Assembly (NCBI GenBank): GCA_947450605.1
Contig: CANFWB010000002.1
Span: 21,564 to 85,563 of the forward strand
DNA from: Burkholderiaceae bacterium
GTDB taxonomy: Bacteria; Pseudomonadota; Gammaproteobacteria; Burkholderiales; Burkholderiaceae
Direction of reading: 5' to 3'
Length of the DNA: 64,000 bases
Part shown: one piece after another, positions 8,933-18,614 of the stretch
Layout of the letters: each line of letters opens with the position of its first letter
Position numbering within the stretch: the stretch's first letter is position 1
Translations under genes and position numbers: made by a program
The notes under the pieces: generated by a model
Told to the model about the DNA's origin: nothing
The model's input: only the letters and a program-made list of their open reading frames with translations
Database searches by the model: none

Positions 8933-9880
8933 CTATAGACCGCCGCCAAAGCGATATTGCCAAGAAATGCCATAGAGGTCGTAGCTATTATTGGTTCGTG
9001 AATAAGCGCCGGTACTCGCTGAAAGTCTAATAGAGTTATTTTTATTTACGGGGTATGACATCGTGCTGCCAAAGCGCCAGTTTTCTTGATTTCCGCTAAT
9101 GGGGTTGCCGTTTAAGTAAGACTGCCCACCCGTGAAATACGTGGCATCCACCGAGATCCATGCCGTATTCTGAAAATAATAAATTGCATGAGTTTGGGTT
9201 GAGTAAACCGGGTTTTGAGATAAGGAGTTGCCACCCATGAAGTTGGTGTTGCTGGTATAAAAAATACCCGAACCAGCCAATTCAAATCTCCAGGGGCCAA
9301 GAGCCTTGGATATCCCAAGCCCTGGTTGTATAAACCAACGGTTTGCGCCTACATTGATTAATTGATTGTCATCATATTTCCCCCAAGGTACCGATGCAGC
9401 AAGGCTCGCTCCAATGATGAGATCTTGTTGGTAGTCCTTAAATTGATCTAGAGTTAATGCAGGAGCACCGTAAAGATTGACTGAGGCTTTAATTAGGGGG
9501 TCAGACAATCCCTCGGTGCTGGCATTGACTGTCCGTCCGCCAACAGTGCTTGATCCAGTTAATTGTCCGTAGGGGAGAACAAGTGTCAGTTTTCCAGATT
9601 GGCCGCCCACGTCAAAGATATGAGTCAGGCTCATGACTTCGCTGGTGAGGGTGTAATTTCCACTCTTGGCCTGGACAACACCTGCGCTAAGGAAGTTAAC
9701 GCCAATGGGCGCATTGGAATAGGCGCGCGCCTCAATTTCTTGTGCGTACGATAGCGTCGGAAATGCAGTGCCCGATCCAAGCAATATCCCAAAGGCTATT
9801 GCAATAGCCCTATGTAAAAAACGTGCGGATAGCCTTGGGCGCCCCAAAACTTTACTTGCTGGATGGAGGTTTATTGCCAA
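8933..9880 (-). CDS. Outer-membrane beta-barrel, MetA-pathway-of-phenol-degradation-like transporter
   Basis: Signal peptide, repeating beta-strand composition, C-terminal YGISWQYRFGGGL. Confidence 0.75.
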   Translation of the reverse strand: MAINLHPASKVLGRPRLSARFLHRAIAIAFGILLGSGTAFPTLSYAQEIEARAYSNAPIGVNFLSAGVVQAKSGNYTLTSEVMSLTHIFDVGGQSGKLTLVLPYGQLTGSSTVGGRTVNASTEGLSDPLIKASVNLYGAPALTLDQFKDYQQDLIIGASLAASVPWGKYDDNQLINVGANRWFIQPGLGISKALGPWRFELAGSGIFYTSNTNFMGGNSLSQNPVYSTQTHAIYYFQNTAWISVDATYFTGGQSYLNGNPISGNQENWRFGSTMSYPVNKNNSIRLSASTGAYSRTNNSYDLYGISWQYRFGGGL

Positions 9881-10382
9881 ATAGAATCTCTAGTGTGGCT
9901 GTGCTGCCAATCGCCAATCTAAATCCAACTAGCAATAAATAGGGCCAGACAATTAACCAGTAGACGATCGACATGGCCACTACATGTAGTGGATTCGATC
10001 TACCAAAGTCGGCCATGGAAGAGATGAAGTCCTTGCCATGAATTAAGCCATGAATACCAGCCTCGAAGTAATTTAGCCCCAGAACAATCACTAGGTAAAT
10101 CAGAGATTCAAGTATGAGGGAATTAACAATCCCATTATTTTTATTAACCTTAATAGGCAAGATGGCTTGCCCGATCATCATAAATTTAGAGCATAGAGCG
10201 GCCTTGATTAAGGCAAAGCCAAAGATGGATAAAGGAATGGGTCTTTCATCTAAGGAGGTGGCGCCCAGAAACGCTAATGCGCAAAACCAAATCCCAAAAT
10301 ACATAGAGAGTTGTAATGCCTTGGCGATCTCTTCTTTAGCTTTTGTTTTGAAGGTATTGGGCTTGATATTGGTGGTGTTCAT
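9852..10382 (-). CDS. Small integral membrane protein, unknown
   Basis: About four hydrophobic segments; overlaps the downstream gene by 29 nt. Confidence 0.7.
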   Translation of the reverse strand: MNTTNIKPNTFKTKAKEEIAKALQLSMYFGIWFCALAFLGATSLDERPIPLSIFGFALIKAALCSKFMMIGQAILPIKVNKNNGIVNSLILESLIYLVIVLGLNYFEAGIHGLIHGKDFISSMADFGRSNPLHVVAMSIVYWLIVWPYLLLVGFRLAIGSTATLEILFGNKPPSSK

Positions 10383-10390
10383 TCTTTGGC

Positions 10391-11299
10391 TTACTGGGCA
10401 ATAAGACTGGCTTCCCAGGCTTGAATTTCTGACAGACCAAGTATTTCACTGTACTGAGCGGGGCTCAACAGATGATTAGTGTAGTCGCCGAGCTTTTCAT
10501 TTGACTGCAGATGCTTTAATGCCAACTGCATTGCATGGCCAAATATACCTCGAGCAAGAGTTGGGTGAATTGCGATATCGATCCCATGAGACTTGAGATC
10601 GGAGGCCTTTAATTGCGAAATGGGTCCTCCTACATCAACATTAAACAGGCATGGCGCTTTGACTTCTTGCTTCACTTTTTGAATCATGGCTAGGGCATCT
10701 GGATTTGCCTTTAGCTCCACAAAGACTGCATCTGCGCCAGCAGCAACAAATGCCTTTGCTCTTGTAATAGCTTCATCGAGCCCAAGGGAGCTCGCACTGT
10801 CAGTGCGAGCAATTAATACCATCTCATGGTCAGCCCTGGCGGCAACAGCTGCTTTTATATGGCTTACAGCTTCTGCGAAGTTTAGAACTGATCTAGCCCC
10901 AGAAAATTGAGCACACTGTTTTGGGAAGGTTTGATCTTCAATGTGGATTGCGGCTACTCCAGCGGCTTCAAACTCGGTAATAGTGCGCTTAATATTCAAT
11001 ACACCGCCATATCCCGTATCTGCATCACAGATGAGTGGGATGTTGATGCATGCTGCAATCCGCCTTGCATGATCGGACATCAATGTTAAATCTACTTGAC
11101 CAATATCCGGTGTTCCGAGCAATGATGCTGAAACGCCATTGCCAGTCATATAGGCAGCCTCAAAACCTGCATTTTGGACCATTCTTGCGCCGTAGCCATC
11201 GTAAATTCCAGGGGCAATTAGTGCCTTATCTTGCTGGAGTAGTTTGCGAAGTTGCTGTCGTTTTAGTGTTGCCGTAAGTATTGCCATTAAAACTTCCAA
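10391..11299 (-). CDS. Isocitrate lyase/PEP mutase superfamily lyase (methylisocitrate/dimethylmalate lyase-like)
   Basis: ICDADTGYG metal site, IHIEDQTFPKQC loop with conserved Cys, IARTDS. Confidence 0.88.
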   Translation of the reverse strand: MEVLMAILTATLKRQQLRKLLQQDKALIAPGIYDGYGARMVQNAGFEAAYMTGNGVSASLLGTPDIGQVDLTLMSDHARRIAACINIPLICDADTGYGGVLNIKRTITEFEAAGVAAIHIEDQTFPKQCAQFSGARSVLNFAEAVSHIKAAVAARADHEMVLIARTDSASSLGLDEAITRAKAFVAAGADAVFVELKANPDALAMIQKVKQEVKAPCLFNVDVGGPISQLKASDLKSHGIDIAIHPTLARGIFGHAMQLALKHLQSNEKLGDYTNHLLSPAQYSEILGLSEIQAWEASLIAQ

Positions 11300-11802
11300 T
11301 CGGGATGTTCTTTTAAGAAGGGGATGAGACCGCCAAATTCTATGAGTCGAATCATTTCTTGAGGTAGTGGCGGCGCCTCTAATGTTGAATGATTGCTACG
11401 GGTAATTTTGCCCATTGAAAAATCAACAGTCAGTATTTCACCGTCAATCAGGGTGGAGGTATCGCACTCCAGCACTGGCATACCATTATTAATTGCATTT
11501 CTAAAAAACTGGCGTCCAAAAGACTTGGCGATAATGCCGCGAATATTCATGATTTGCATGATGTGAACAGCTTGCTCGCGTGAGGAGTTAATGCCAAAAC
11601 TATCTCCAGCAATCAATATGCCTCCATTTGCAGCGGCAATTTTTGATGCAAATCCTAAAGTTAGCCCATCAAATGCAAGCTTTGCTATTGCCTCAGCCGA
11701 TTGGTTGGGTAAGTATTTTCCAGAGCAATGCAAGTCTGTATTAACGTGGTCACCCAATACGAAGGCTTGACCTTGGACACAAGAAAGATTCATTTTGCTC
11801 AT
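11287..11802 (-). CDS. Aconitase-family small subunit (LeuD/DmdB-like)
   Basis: GDHVNTD..., GDSFGINSSREQAV swivel-domain motif. Confidence 0.88.
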   Translation of the reverse strand: MSKMNLSCVQGQAFVLGDHVNTDLHCSGKYLPNQSAEAIAKLAFDGLTLGFASKIAAANGGILIAGDSFGINSSREQAVHIMQIMNIRGIIAKSFGRQFFRNAINNGMPVLECDTSTLIDGEILTVDFSMGKITRSNHSTLEAPPLPQEMIRLIEFGGLIPFLKEHPDWKF

Positions 11803-13082
11803 GAATTTAATCTCCAGTCTCCACCAATGACTGTGCGAGGGTCAGTAATAAAGCCGGTTAGTGCTGAGGCTGCAACTGTAGCCGCTGAGCCGAGCCAGAT
11901 ATCTGAATCTGGATTAGATAATCTCCCTTTGAAATTTCGGTTGGCCGTGGAGATGATGGTATCTCCATCTCCGGGTACAAGGTGATTGGTAATGCCAACG
12001 CAAGTGCCACAGCCCGCGGATTCAAATGATGCGCCGGCCAAGGTCAGGATTTCAATGAGACCCTCACGTAATGCAGCAAGATAAATTTTTCTTGAGGCAG
12101 GCGTCACAATCATTCTGACTCCTGCGGCCAGTTTTTGACCTTTCAGTATTGCTGCAGCCTGCCTAATATCATCTAGGCGCCCATTAGTGCATGTACCAAT
12201 CAGAGCAAATTGAATGGGCTGCTTAATCACCTCATGGGCCGCAACAATATCATCCACCTGATGCTTTCTGGCGACTTGGGGCGCCAGAGTATTGGTATCA
12301 ATTTCGATGCATTGTGCATAAATAGCATTGGCATCTGAGAATACGGGTTTGGGTGTCTGGGCTCCATGCGCATTTAACCATTCGATTGTTTTTTCATCGG
12401 CCTCAAGAATGGCTGCTTTGGCGCCCAATTCGGCTGCGTGATTGCATAGCGTCATGCGATCATCAATATTCATGGCCGATACACCTTGACCAACATATTC
12501 AATCGCTTTGTAATTTAGACCTTCTGCACCGAATTGACCCAGCATAAACAGGGTAAGATCCTTAGCCCAGACGCCGGGTTGAAGCTGACCCGTGAGGCTT
12601 ACTTGAACGGTTTCGGGAACACGAAACCACAGCTTACCTGTTGTCATTACTGCGGAGACATCAGTACCTTCAATGCCTGTACCAAAAGCATTAAATGCAC
12701 CGTAGGTTGTTGAGTGTGTGTCGGTGCCGACAATTAAGTTACCTGCAGTCAAGTGTCCGCCTTCAGGTAACACTTGATGGCAAATACCATCGCCAATGTC
12801 ATACAGTTGCGTACCTTCTTGCTTGGCAAAGGAGCGCATCTCCGTATGAATTTGTGCGGCCTCCAGATTGGGTGGCGGGGAGTAGTGATCCAGAACCAAG
12901 GCAGTTTTATTGGCAAACGCAAGTTGCTTGTTGCCAATGCGATTAATCATCTTGATGGTGTTGCTCGCTCTAGTATCGGTAACCATTGCGTAGTCCACAT
13001 CACATACCACCACATCACCAGCTTTTACCGACTCACGTTGTGCGTGAGCAGCCAGGATTTTTTCACTAATTGTTGATCCCAT
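11799..13082 (-). CDS. Aconitase-family large subunit (LeuC/DmdA-like)
   Basis: GTDTHSTTYGAFNAFGTGIEGTDV, GTCTNGRLDD, GCGTCVG [4Fe-4S] cysteines, SNPDS. Confidence 0.9.
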   Translation of the reverse strand: MGSTISEKILAAHAQRESVKAGDVVVCDVDYAMVTDTRASNTIKMINRIGNKQLAFANKTALVLDHYSPPPNLEAAQIHTEMRSFAKQEGTQLYDIGDGICHQVLPEGGHLTAGNLIVGTDTHSTTYGAFNAFGTGIEGTDVSAVMTTGKLWFRVPETVQVSLTGQLQPGVWAKDLTLFMLGQFGAEGLNYKAIEYVGQGVSAMNIDDRMTLCNHAAELGAKAAILEADEKTIEWLNAHGAQTPKPVFSDANAIYAQCIEIDTNTLAPQVARKHQVDDIVAAHEVIKQPIQFALIGTCTNGRLDDIRQAAAILKGQKLAAGVRMIVTPASRKIYLAALREGLIEILTLAGASFESAGCGTCVGITNHLVPGDGDTIISTANRNFKGRLSNPDSDIWLGSAATVAASALTGFITDPRTVIGGDWRLNS

Positions 13083-13084
13083 GA

Positions 13085-14089
13085 TTATTGGGTCGCAAGG
13101 TTAATACTTTTAATAATCTTGCCCCAGAGTCCGTACTCTGACTTCACAGTGTTTGCGAGCTCTTGTGGTGTCGATGGTGCGGGCTCAAGGTCAACCCTTC
13201 TTAATCGCTCGGCTGTTTCTGGGTCCTTCAGGGTGGCTACCACTGCAGCATTAATTTTGGCGACAAGTTCTGGGTTCATTTTGGGTGGGGCAATAAAGGC
13301 ATACCAATTTAGCGCTTGGTATCCCGGGTAACCTTGTTCTGCAATTGTGGGGACGTTGGGTAGCCCAGGAAGACGCTTCAGACTAGTTACTGCCAGCGGT
13401 CGAACTTTTCCACCTTCAATTAAAGGGACTGCAGTAGGCGTGCTCGCAAAGATGGCTGTAATGTTGCCGCCAAGGAGATCGGTCATTGCCGGCCCACCAC
13501 CTTTGTAGTTGATATGTTCGCCTTTCATGCCTGAACGAGCCTTCAGTAACTCACCTGCTAAATGCCCAGTACTGCCATTTCCTGAAGAGCCAAACGTAAC
13601 AAAACCATCTTTTGTCTTTCCGGCAGCAACAAAGTCGGCCAGATTCTTAATTGGAGAATCGGCTTTAACAACCAAAATATTGGAGAAGGTTACCCCTTGG
13701 GAGATGAGGCTAAAGTCCGTCAATGGGTTGAATGAGGTGCCATTTGGCATATGAGGATTAATTGCCATTGATCCTACCGTGGTCAGCATCAATGTATAGC
13801 CGTCTGGCTCAGCCTTGAGCAGTTGCTCGCTAGCTAAGTTGCCACCAGCCCCAGGTCTGTTATCAATCACAATCGGTTGACCAATTTTCTCACCCAGCTT
13901 GGGCCCCATAATTCTTGCTGCACTGTCTGCTCCACCACCGGGGGCAAATCCCACAATGAGGCGGATGGGCTTATTTGGGTAGCTTGCCACCTGGGAGAGC
14001 CCAATACTCGGGGCTAACAGCAGGGTCGCGAAAAGCGGACTAACTAGCTGAAGAATCTGGCGACGCAGGATTAAGGTGTTTTGTCTCAT
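13085..14089 (-). CDS. Bug/TctC-family tripartite tricarboxylate receptor
   Basis: YPNKPIRLIVGFAPGGGADSAAR, NRPGAGGNLASE, PDGYTL motifs. Confidence 0.95.
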   Translation of the reverse strand: MRQNTLILRRQILQLVSPLFATLLLAPSIGLSQVASYPNKPIRLIVGFAPGGGADSAARIMGPKLGEKIGQPIVIDNRPGAGGNLASEQLLKAEPDGYTLMLTTVGSMAINPHMPNGTSFNPLTDFSLISQGVTFSNILVVKADSPIKNLADFVAAGKTKDGFVTFGSSGNGSTGHLAGELLKARSGMKGEHINYKGGGPAMTDLLGGNITAIFASTPTAVPLIEGGKVRPLAVTSLKRLPGLPNVPTIAEQGYPGYQALNWYAFIAPPKMNPELVAKINAAVVATLKDPETAERLRRVDLEPAPSTPQELANTVKSEYGLWGKIIKSINLATQ

Positions 14090-14220
14090 ATGATTTTTAA
14101 TGATTTTATTCTTACAATCTTAACTGAAATGAACGGGCTGCGGGGTGGTTAAGGCTTTGAAGATCATGCTATAAATAATCCATAATGGCTTGATATTAAT
14201 AATAAAAGTTGGAGATACGG

Positions 14221-15198
14221 ATGTCTATCAATAAGGCTAGGGCACTTGCTGCGGCAGTTTCCCTCTTGTGTGCATCATTTAGCATAAGTGTCAATGCTCA
14301 AAGTTGGCCTCAAAAACCGATTAAATTTATCGTTCCATTTGCAGCTGGAGGTGCCAACGATTTAATGGCTAGAGCTGCAGCTGAAGGTGCATCTAAGGTT
14401 TTAGGTCAGGCGATTGTGGTTGAAAATAAACCGGGTGCTGGCGGCTCGCTCGGCACAGTATTTGTGAGTAAAAGCGCTCCAGATGGCTATACATTTTTGA
14501 TCAGTGCGGCTGGGGTTGTGTCTAATAACATGATCAAAAAAACTACGAACTATAAGGACAGTGATTTGGTGCCTGTTGTCATGATTGGCTTGGCGCCCTC
14601 AGTCATTGTGGTGTCTTCCGAATCCAATTATAAAAATTTAAGAAATTTTGTAGATGCCTCAAAAGAGGGTGCCGGCCTGCATTTTGCAACTGCTGGAACC
14701 GGTAGCACTCCGCATTTTGTTGCAGAGCTATTAAATACGCGTTATGGGGCAAAACTGATTCCCGTGCCCTATAAGAGCGGCTCCGAAGGCGCGGCGGCAG
14801 TGATGGGGGGCCAAGTAGCCGGAACCTCTGAGGCCAGTATCGTTGCTTTGCCTCACATCAAGCAAGGTGGCAAATTTAAAGCCTTGGCAACTACTTGGAC
14901 AAAGCGAATTTCTGCTTATCCGGAACTGTCAACTGCAACTGAGCAAGGTTTTCCTGATCTACAAATTGCTCACTGGGCCGGCCTTCATGCGCCGGTAGGC
15001 GTCTCTCCTGAAATTATGGATCGACTAGCGGCTGCCGTTGATGTGGCCATGAAATCACCTCAAGTTGCTGATCGATTAAAAGGTCAAGGAATTGAGCCGA
15101 TAGGCGGTACGCGCGCCTCTTTTAATGAATTTGTGGATGCAGAGCGGGCACGCTTAGGTGCTATCGTTAAGGCTGCCCACATGAAGGATGATCAATGA
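14221..15198 (+). CDS. Bug/TctC-family receptor
   Basis: WPQKPIKFIVPFAAGGANDLMAR, NKPGAGGSLGT, PDGYTF; ATG at 14221 preferred. Confidence 0.95.
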   Translation: MSINKARALAAAVSLLCASFSISVNAQSWPQKPIKFIVPFAAGGANDLMARAAAEGASKVLGQAIVVENKPGAGGSLGTVFVSKSAPDGYTFLISAAGVVSNNMIKKTTNYKDSDLVPVVMIGLAPSVIVVSSESNYKNLRNFVDASKEGAGLHFATAGTGSTPHFVAELLNTRYGAKLIPVPYKSGSEGAAAVMGGQVAGTSEASIVALPHIKQGGKFKALATTWTKRISAYPELSTATEQGFPDLQIAHWAGLHAPVGVSPEIMDRLAAAVDVAMKSPQVADRLKGQGIEPIGGTRASFNEFVDAERARLGAIVKAAHMKDDQ

Positions 15199-16070
15199 AA
15201 TTAGATGAGGGTCTGGGCTTAATACTGCGTCAAAAGATTGAGGCTAAATCTGGGCTACTGGTTGCTGGGGCAGCAAATGCTTTAGCTGCACGCATCATTT
15301 ATCAGCTTGGGTTTGAGGCCGTTTATCTTAGCGGGGCTGGACTGACTAATACCTTCTACGGCATCCCTGACTTGGGCTTCGTGGGTCTTAGTGATCTAGT
15401 TCAACATACTTCTGCCATGCGTGATGCAATGCCATTGCCGATTATTGTTGATGCTGATACTGGCTTTGGAAATGCTTTAAATGTTCGACATACCGTGCGC
15501 TCCCTTGAGCGGGCTGGTGCCAATGCCATACAACTTGAAGATCAAGTGATGCCAAAGAAATGCGGACATTTTTCTGATAAATCCGTAGTGGATTCTGGCG
15601 AGATGGTGAGTAAGATTCGGGCGGCAGTGGATGCAAGAGATAGCGGCAATTTTTTAATCATTGCTCGGACAGATTCTCGAGCAATCCATGGTCTCGATCA
15701 CGCTATTGATAGGGCCCGTTTATATGCAGAAAATGGCGCTGATATTACTTTTGTTGAGGCCCCTGAGAGCATTGATGAGCTCAGGCGTATTCCAACTGAA
15801 ATTTCTTGCCCACAAGTTGTGAATGTGGTCATTGGTGGCAAAACCCCGAGTCTTTCGCAAAAAGAGTTTGCTCACATGGGCTTTGGCTTGGTGCTGTATG
15901 CCAATGCCGCCTTACAAGGTGCAATGCGTGGGATGACAAATGCCTTATCGCACTTAAAAGAAAATGGAGAATTGAAAGAGGATCTGAGGTTGGTAGCCTC
16001 TTTCGAAGAGCGCCAGGAATTTGTACAAAAACCTTATTTTGATGAGCTTGAAAAGCGATACAAAAAATAA
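15195..16070 (+). CDS. Isocitrate lyase/PEP mutase superfamily lyase
   Basis: IVDADTGFGN, QLEDQVMPKKCGHF (canonical KKCGH), IARTDSRA; 4-nt overlap with the upstream Bug gene. Confidence 0.9.
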   Translation: MKLDEGLGLILRQKIEAKSGLLVAGAANALAARIIYQLGFEAVYLSGAGLTNTFYGIPDLGFVGLSDLVQHTSAMRDAMPLPIIVDADTGFGNALNVRHTVRSLERAGANAIQLEDQVMPKKCGHFSDKSVVDSGEMVSKIRAAVDARDSGNFLIIARTDSRAIHGLDHAIDRARLYAENGADITFVEAPESIDELRRIPTEISCPQVVNVVIGGKTPSLSQKEFAHMGFGLVLYANAALQGAMRGMTNALSHLKENGELKEDLRLVASFEERQEFVQKPYFDELEKRYKK

Positions 16071-16114
16071 CCCGTAAATTTGCCCTCTATCTTGGTACCT
16101 ATTTTGGAGTTCAC

Positions 16115-17182
16115 ATGATATTTTCTCTGCGTAATGTATTGCCTAATCGCATTCTAATATCTGCCTTTCTATTTCTTTTGGCAGGATTATGCAGCGCTGA
16201 AAACTATTCACCAAAGCATTCAGTATGGACTGCTAGGAACTTTCAATTCCATACTGGTGAAGTGCTCCCGGAGATGAAGATTGGCTACATCACCATCGGT
16301 GAGCCCTCAGGTATTCCGGTATTAATATTGCATGGCACGGCTGGTACCGCTAAAGGCATGCTCTCTAAAAATTTTGGCGATCAACTCTTTGGTCCTGGTC
16401 AGGTATTGGATTCTAGTAAATACTTTGTGATCATTCCGGATGCCATTGGTGTGGGTAATTCGAGCAAACCATCTGATGGCTTAAAAACGAAGTTTCCCCA
16501 CTACAACTACGATGACATGGTGGATGCGCAATATAGGCTCGTCTCGGAAGGTCTTGGGATAAAACACCTTCGTCTCGTGCTTGGCAACTCTATGGGGGGA
16601 ATGCAAACCTGGCTATGGGGTGTCAAATATCCTGACTTTATGGATTTACTGGTTCCGATGGCCGCATCCCCAGTAGCCATGTCAGGTCGCAATTGGATGA
16701 TGCGTCGTCTGATTATTGATTCTGTTCGTAATGATCCAGAATGGAAGGGTGGAAATTACACCAAGCAGCCAAAAAGCATTCAATTTGCCACGGTATATTT
16801 TAATGTGGGTATGAGTGGCGGAAATCAGGGCTTGTATAAGCTGGCACCAACGAGGGAGAGGGCTGACCAATTATTAAACCAGAGATTAAGTTCACCTTTT
16901 GTGGTGGATGCCAATGACAATCTCTATCAGTGGGAATCATCCGGCGATTATGATCCTTCACTACATTTGGAAAATATCAAAGCTAGAGTATTGGCGATTA
17001 ATTCCGCAGATGATGAGCGGAATCCTCCTGAGCTGGGGTTTATGGAGAAAGCGCTTCCTCGCATAAAAAATGCAAAACTCTTTTTGATACCAGCTTCACC
17101 TGAGACCATTGGGCATAGCACAACTGGTCAAGCGAAGTGGTGGGCTAATGAATTGGACAGCACACTGCAAAGTATGCAGTAG
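16115..17182 (+). CDS. Exported MetX-like alpha/beta hydrolase
   Basis: Signal peptide (ILISAFLFLLAGLCSAE), GNSMGG, NSADDERNP, IGHSTTG. Confidence 0.82.
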   Translation: MIFSLRNVLPNRILISAFLFLLAGLCSAENYSPKHSVWTARNFQFHTGEVLPEMKIGYITIGEPSGIPVLILHGTAGTAKGMLSKNFGDQLFGPGQVLDSSKYFVIIPDAIGVGNSSKPSDGLKTKFPHYNYDDMVDAQYRLVSEGLGIKHLRLVLGNSMGGMQTWLWGVKYPDFMDLLVPMAASPVAMSGRNWMMRRLIIDSVRNDPEWKGGNYTKQPKSIQFATVYFNVGMSGGNQGLYKLAPTRERADQLLNQRLSSPFVVDANDNLYQWESSGDYDPSLHLENIKARVLAINSADDERNPPELGFMEKALPRIKNAKLFLIPASPETIGHSTTGQAKWWANELDSTLQSMQ

Positions 17183-17203
17183 CTGCGTGTCCGTATTGAT
17201 TGT

Positions 17204-18514
17204 TTAGTCGTTCGAGGGGCAAGAGGAACAGGCGCTTTGTTCTACCGGCGCAGGCTCTTGGGTATAACGCGCTATAAAGGCATGTTTACTCTTTAACGGT
17301 AGCTTAATCCAAACAAAGTGACCAGAGCCTGGGGCGACATCAATCAATTCATTTTTCATATTCCACATTTGCTCTAAAACCAAATCTTGATTGCCCTGTG
17401 GCTCAATTATTTCTAGCTTATCCCCAACCGAGAAGCGATTCTTGACATCCACTTTTACGCGACCAGTTTCTTCGTCAATCTCCAGGGTCTCACCCACATA
17501 GAGACTTCTTCCAGACAGGGAGTGCCCTCTCATATAGAGTTGGTACTCTTTATCGTGGTGACGTTCATAAAAGCCATCGGTATAGCCGCGATTAGCTAGG
17601 CCCTCAAGGTTTCCAATGAGTGACATATTCATTGGACGACCGGCTACGGCATCATCAATTGCAGTTCGGTATGACTGGCAGGTTCTAGAAACGTAATAGG
17701 GTGACTTAGTGCGACCTTCAATCTTGAAAGAATCCACGCCCATGGCGGTCAGTCTTTCAATATGTTCAATAGCGCGCAAATCTTTCGAGTTCATGATGTA
17801 TGTGCCATGTTCATCTTCTTCCATGGGCATTAAATCATCAGGCCTTCTTGCTTCTTGCAGTAGCACGACATCACCGCTGGTATTTTGTTGGCCTGGCTTG
17901 ACTTTGTAATCCCATCGACAGGCATTGGTGCACGCCCCTTGGTTTGAATCTCGATGAGACATGTAACCAGACAAAAGGCAGCGACCTGAATAGGCAATAC
18001 ATAAAGCGCCATGTACAAAGACTTCTAATTCCATTTCTGGGCAGTCTTGACGAACCTCTTCGATTTCATCAAAGGAGAGCTCACGCGACAAAATGACTCG
18101 ACTAATTCCAACGGAGCGCCAAAATTTAGCAGAGGCACCATTGACAGTGTTCGCTTGAACCGATAAATGAATTGGCATGTCTGGCCAAGCTTCTCTAGCC
18201 ATCATGATGAGGCCAGGATCGGACATGATGATCGCATCAGGCTTCAATGCAATGACTGGATCCATATCCTTAATGTAGGTGCGTGTTTTGCCACCATGGG
18301 GTAATAAATTGGATACGAGATAAAACTTCTTGCCCATAGTGTGGGCAGTATCAATCCCTTCTTTGAGGGTCTCAATTTTGCCGAAGTCGTTATTGCGCAC
18401 GCGTAATGAGTAGCGAGGTTGGCCGGCGTAAATGGCATCAGCGCCAAAGTCAAAGGCGGTGCGCAGCATTGAAAGGCTACCGGCTGGGGCTAGAAGTTCT
18501 GGAATCTTGGTCAT
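17204..18514 (-). CDS. Peptidase U32-family tRNA hydroxylation protein (TrhP/YegQ)
   Basis: ELLAPAGSLSMLRTAFDFGADAIYAG, SYSGRCLLSGYMSHRDSNQGACTNACRW. Confidence 0.92.
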   Translation of the reverse strand: MTKIPELLAPAGSLSMLRTAFDFGADAIYAGQPRYSLRVRNNDFGKIETLKEGIDTAHTMGKKFYLVSNLLPHGGKTRTYIKDMDPVIALKPDAIIMSDPGLIMMAREAWPDMPIHLSVQANTVNGASAKFWRSVGISRVILSRELSFDEIEEVRQDCPEMELEVFVHGALCIAYSGRCLLSGYMSHRDSNQGACTNACRWDYKVKPGQQNTSGDVVLLQEARRPDDLMPMEEDEHGTYIMNSKDLRAIEHIERLTAMGVDSFKIEGRTKSPYYVSRTCQSYRTAIDDAVAGRPMNMSLIGNLEGLANRGYTDGFYERHHDKEYQLYMRGHSLSGRSLYVGETLEIDEETGRVKVDVKNRFSVGDKLEIIEPQGNQDLVLEQMWNMKNELIDVAPGSGHFVWIKLPLKSKHAFIARYTQEPAPVEQSACSSCPSND

Positions 18515-18614
18515 CCCGCTATTTTAAGGCCTGCTGGGGTGATTTGCTTATAACCAAGCAAGCCCCCACCAAAACCCTTTTTTAGGCCAGACGGGGGCAT
18601 TTTTTTTGGCTTAA

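Noticed and set aside
12749-13076. Antisense ORFs such as 12774..13076, 12695..12946 and similar short ORFs throughout
   Set aside because: They lie opposite well-supported genes, lack recognisable domains and are typical shadow ORFs.
18562-18610. GCCCCC...GGGGGCATTTTTTTT terminator
   Set aside because: The T-tract is on the plus strand, but the neighbouring genes are on minus and the loop is long; not assigned as a confident terminator.
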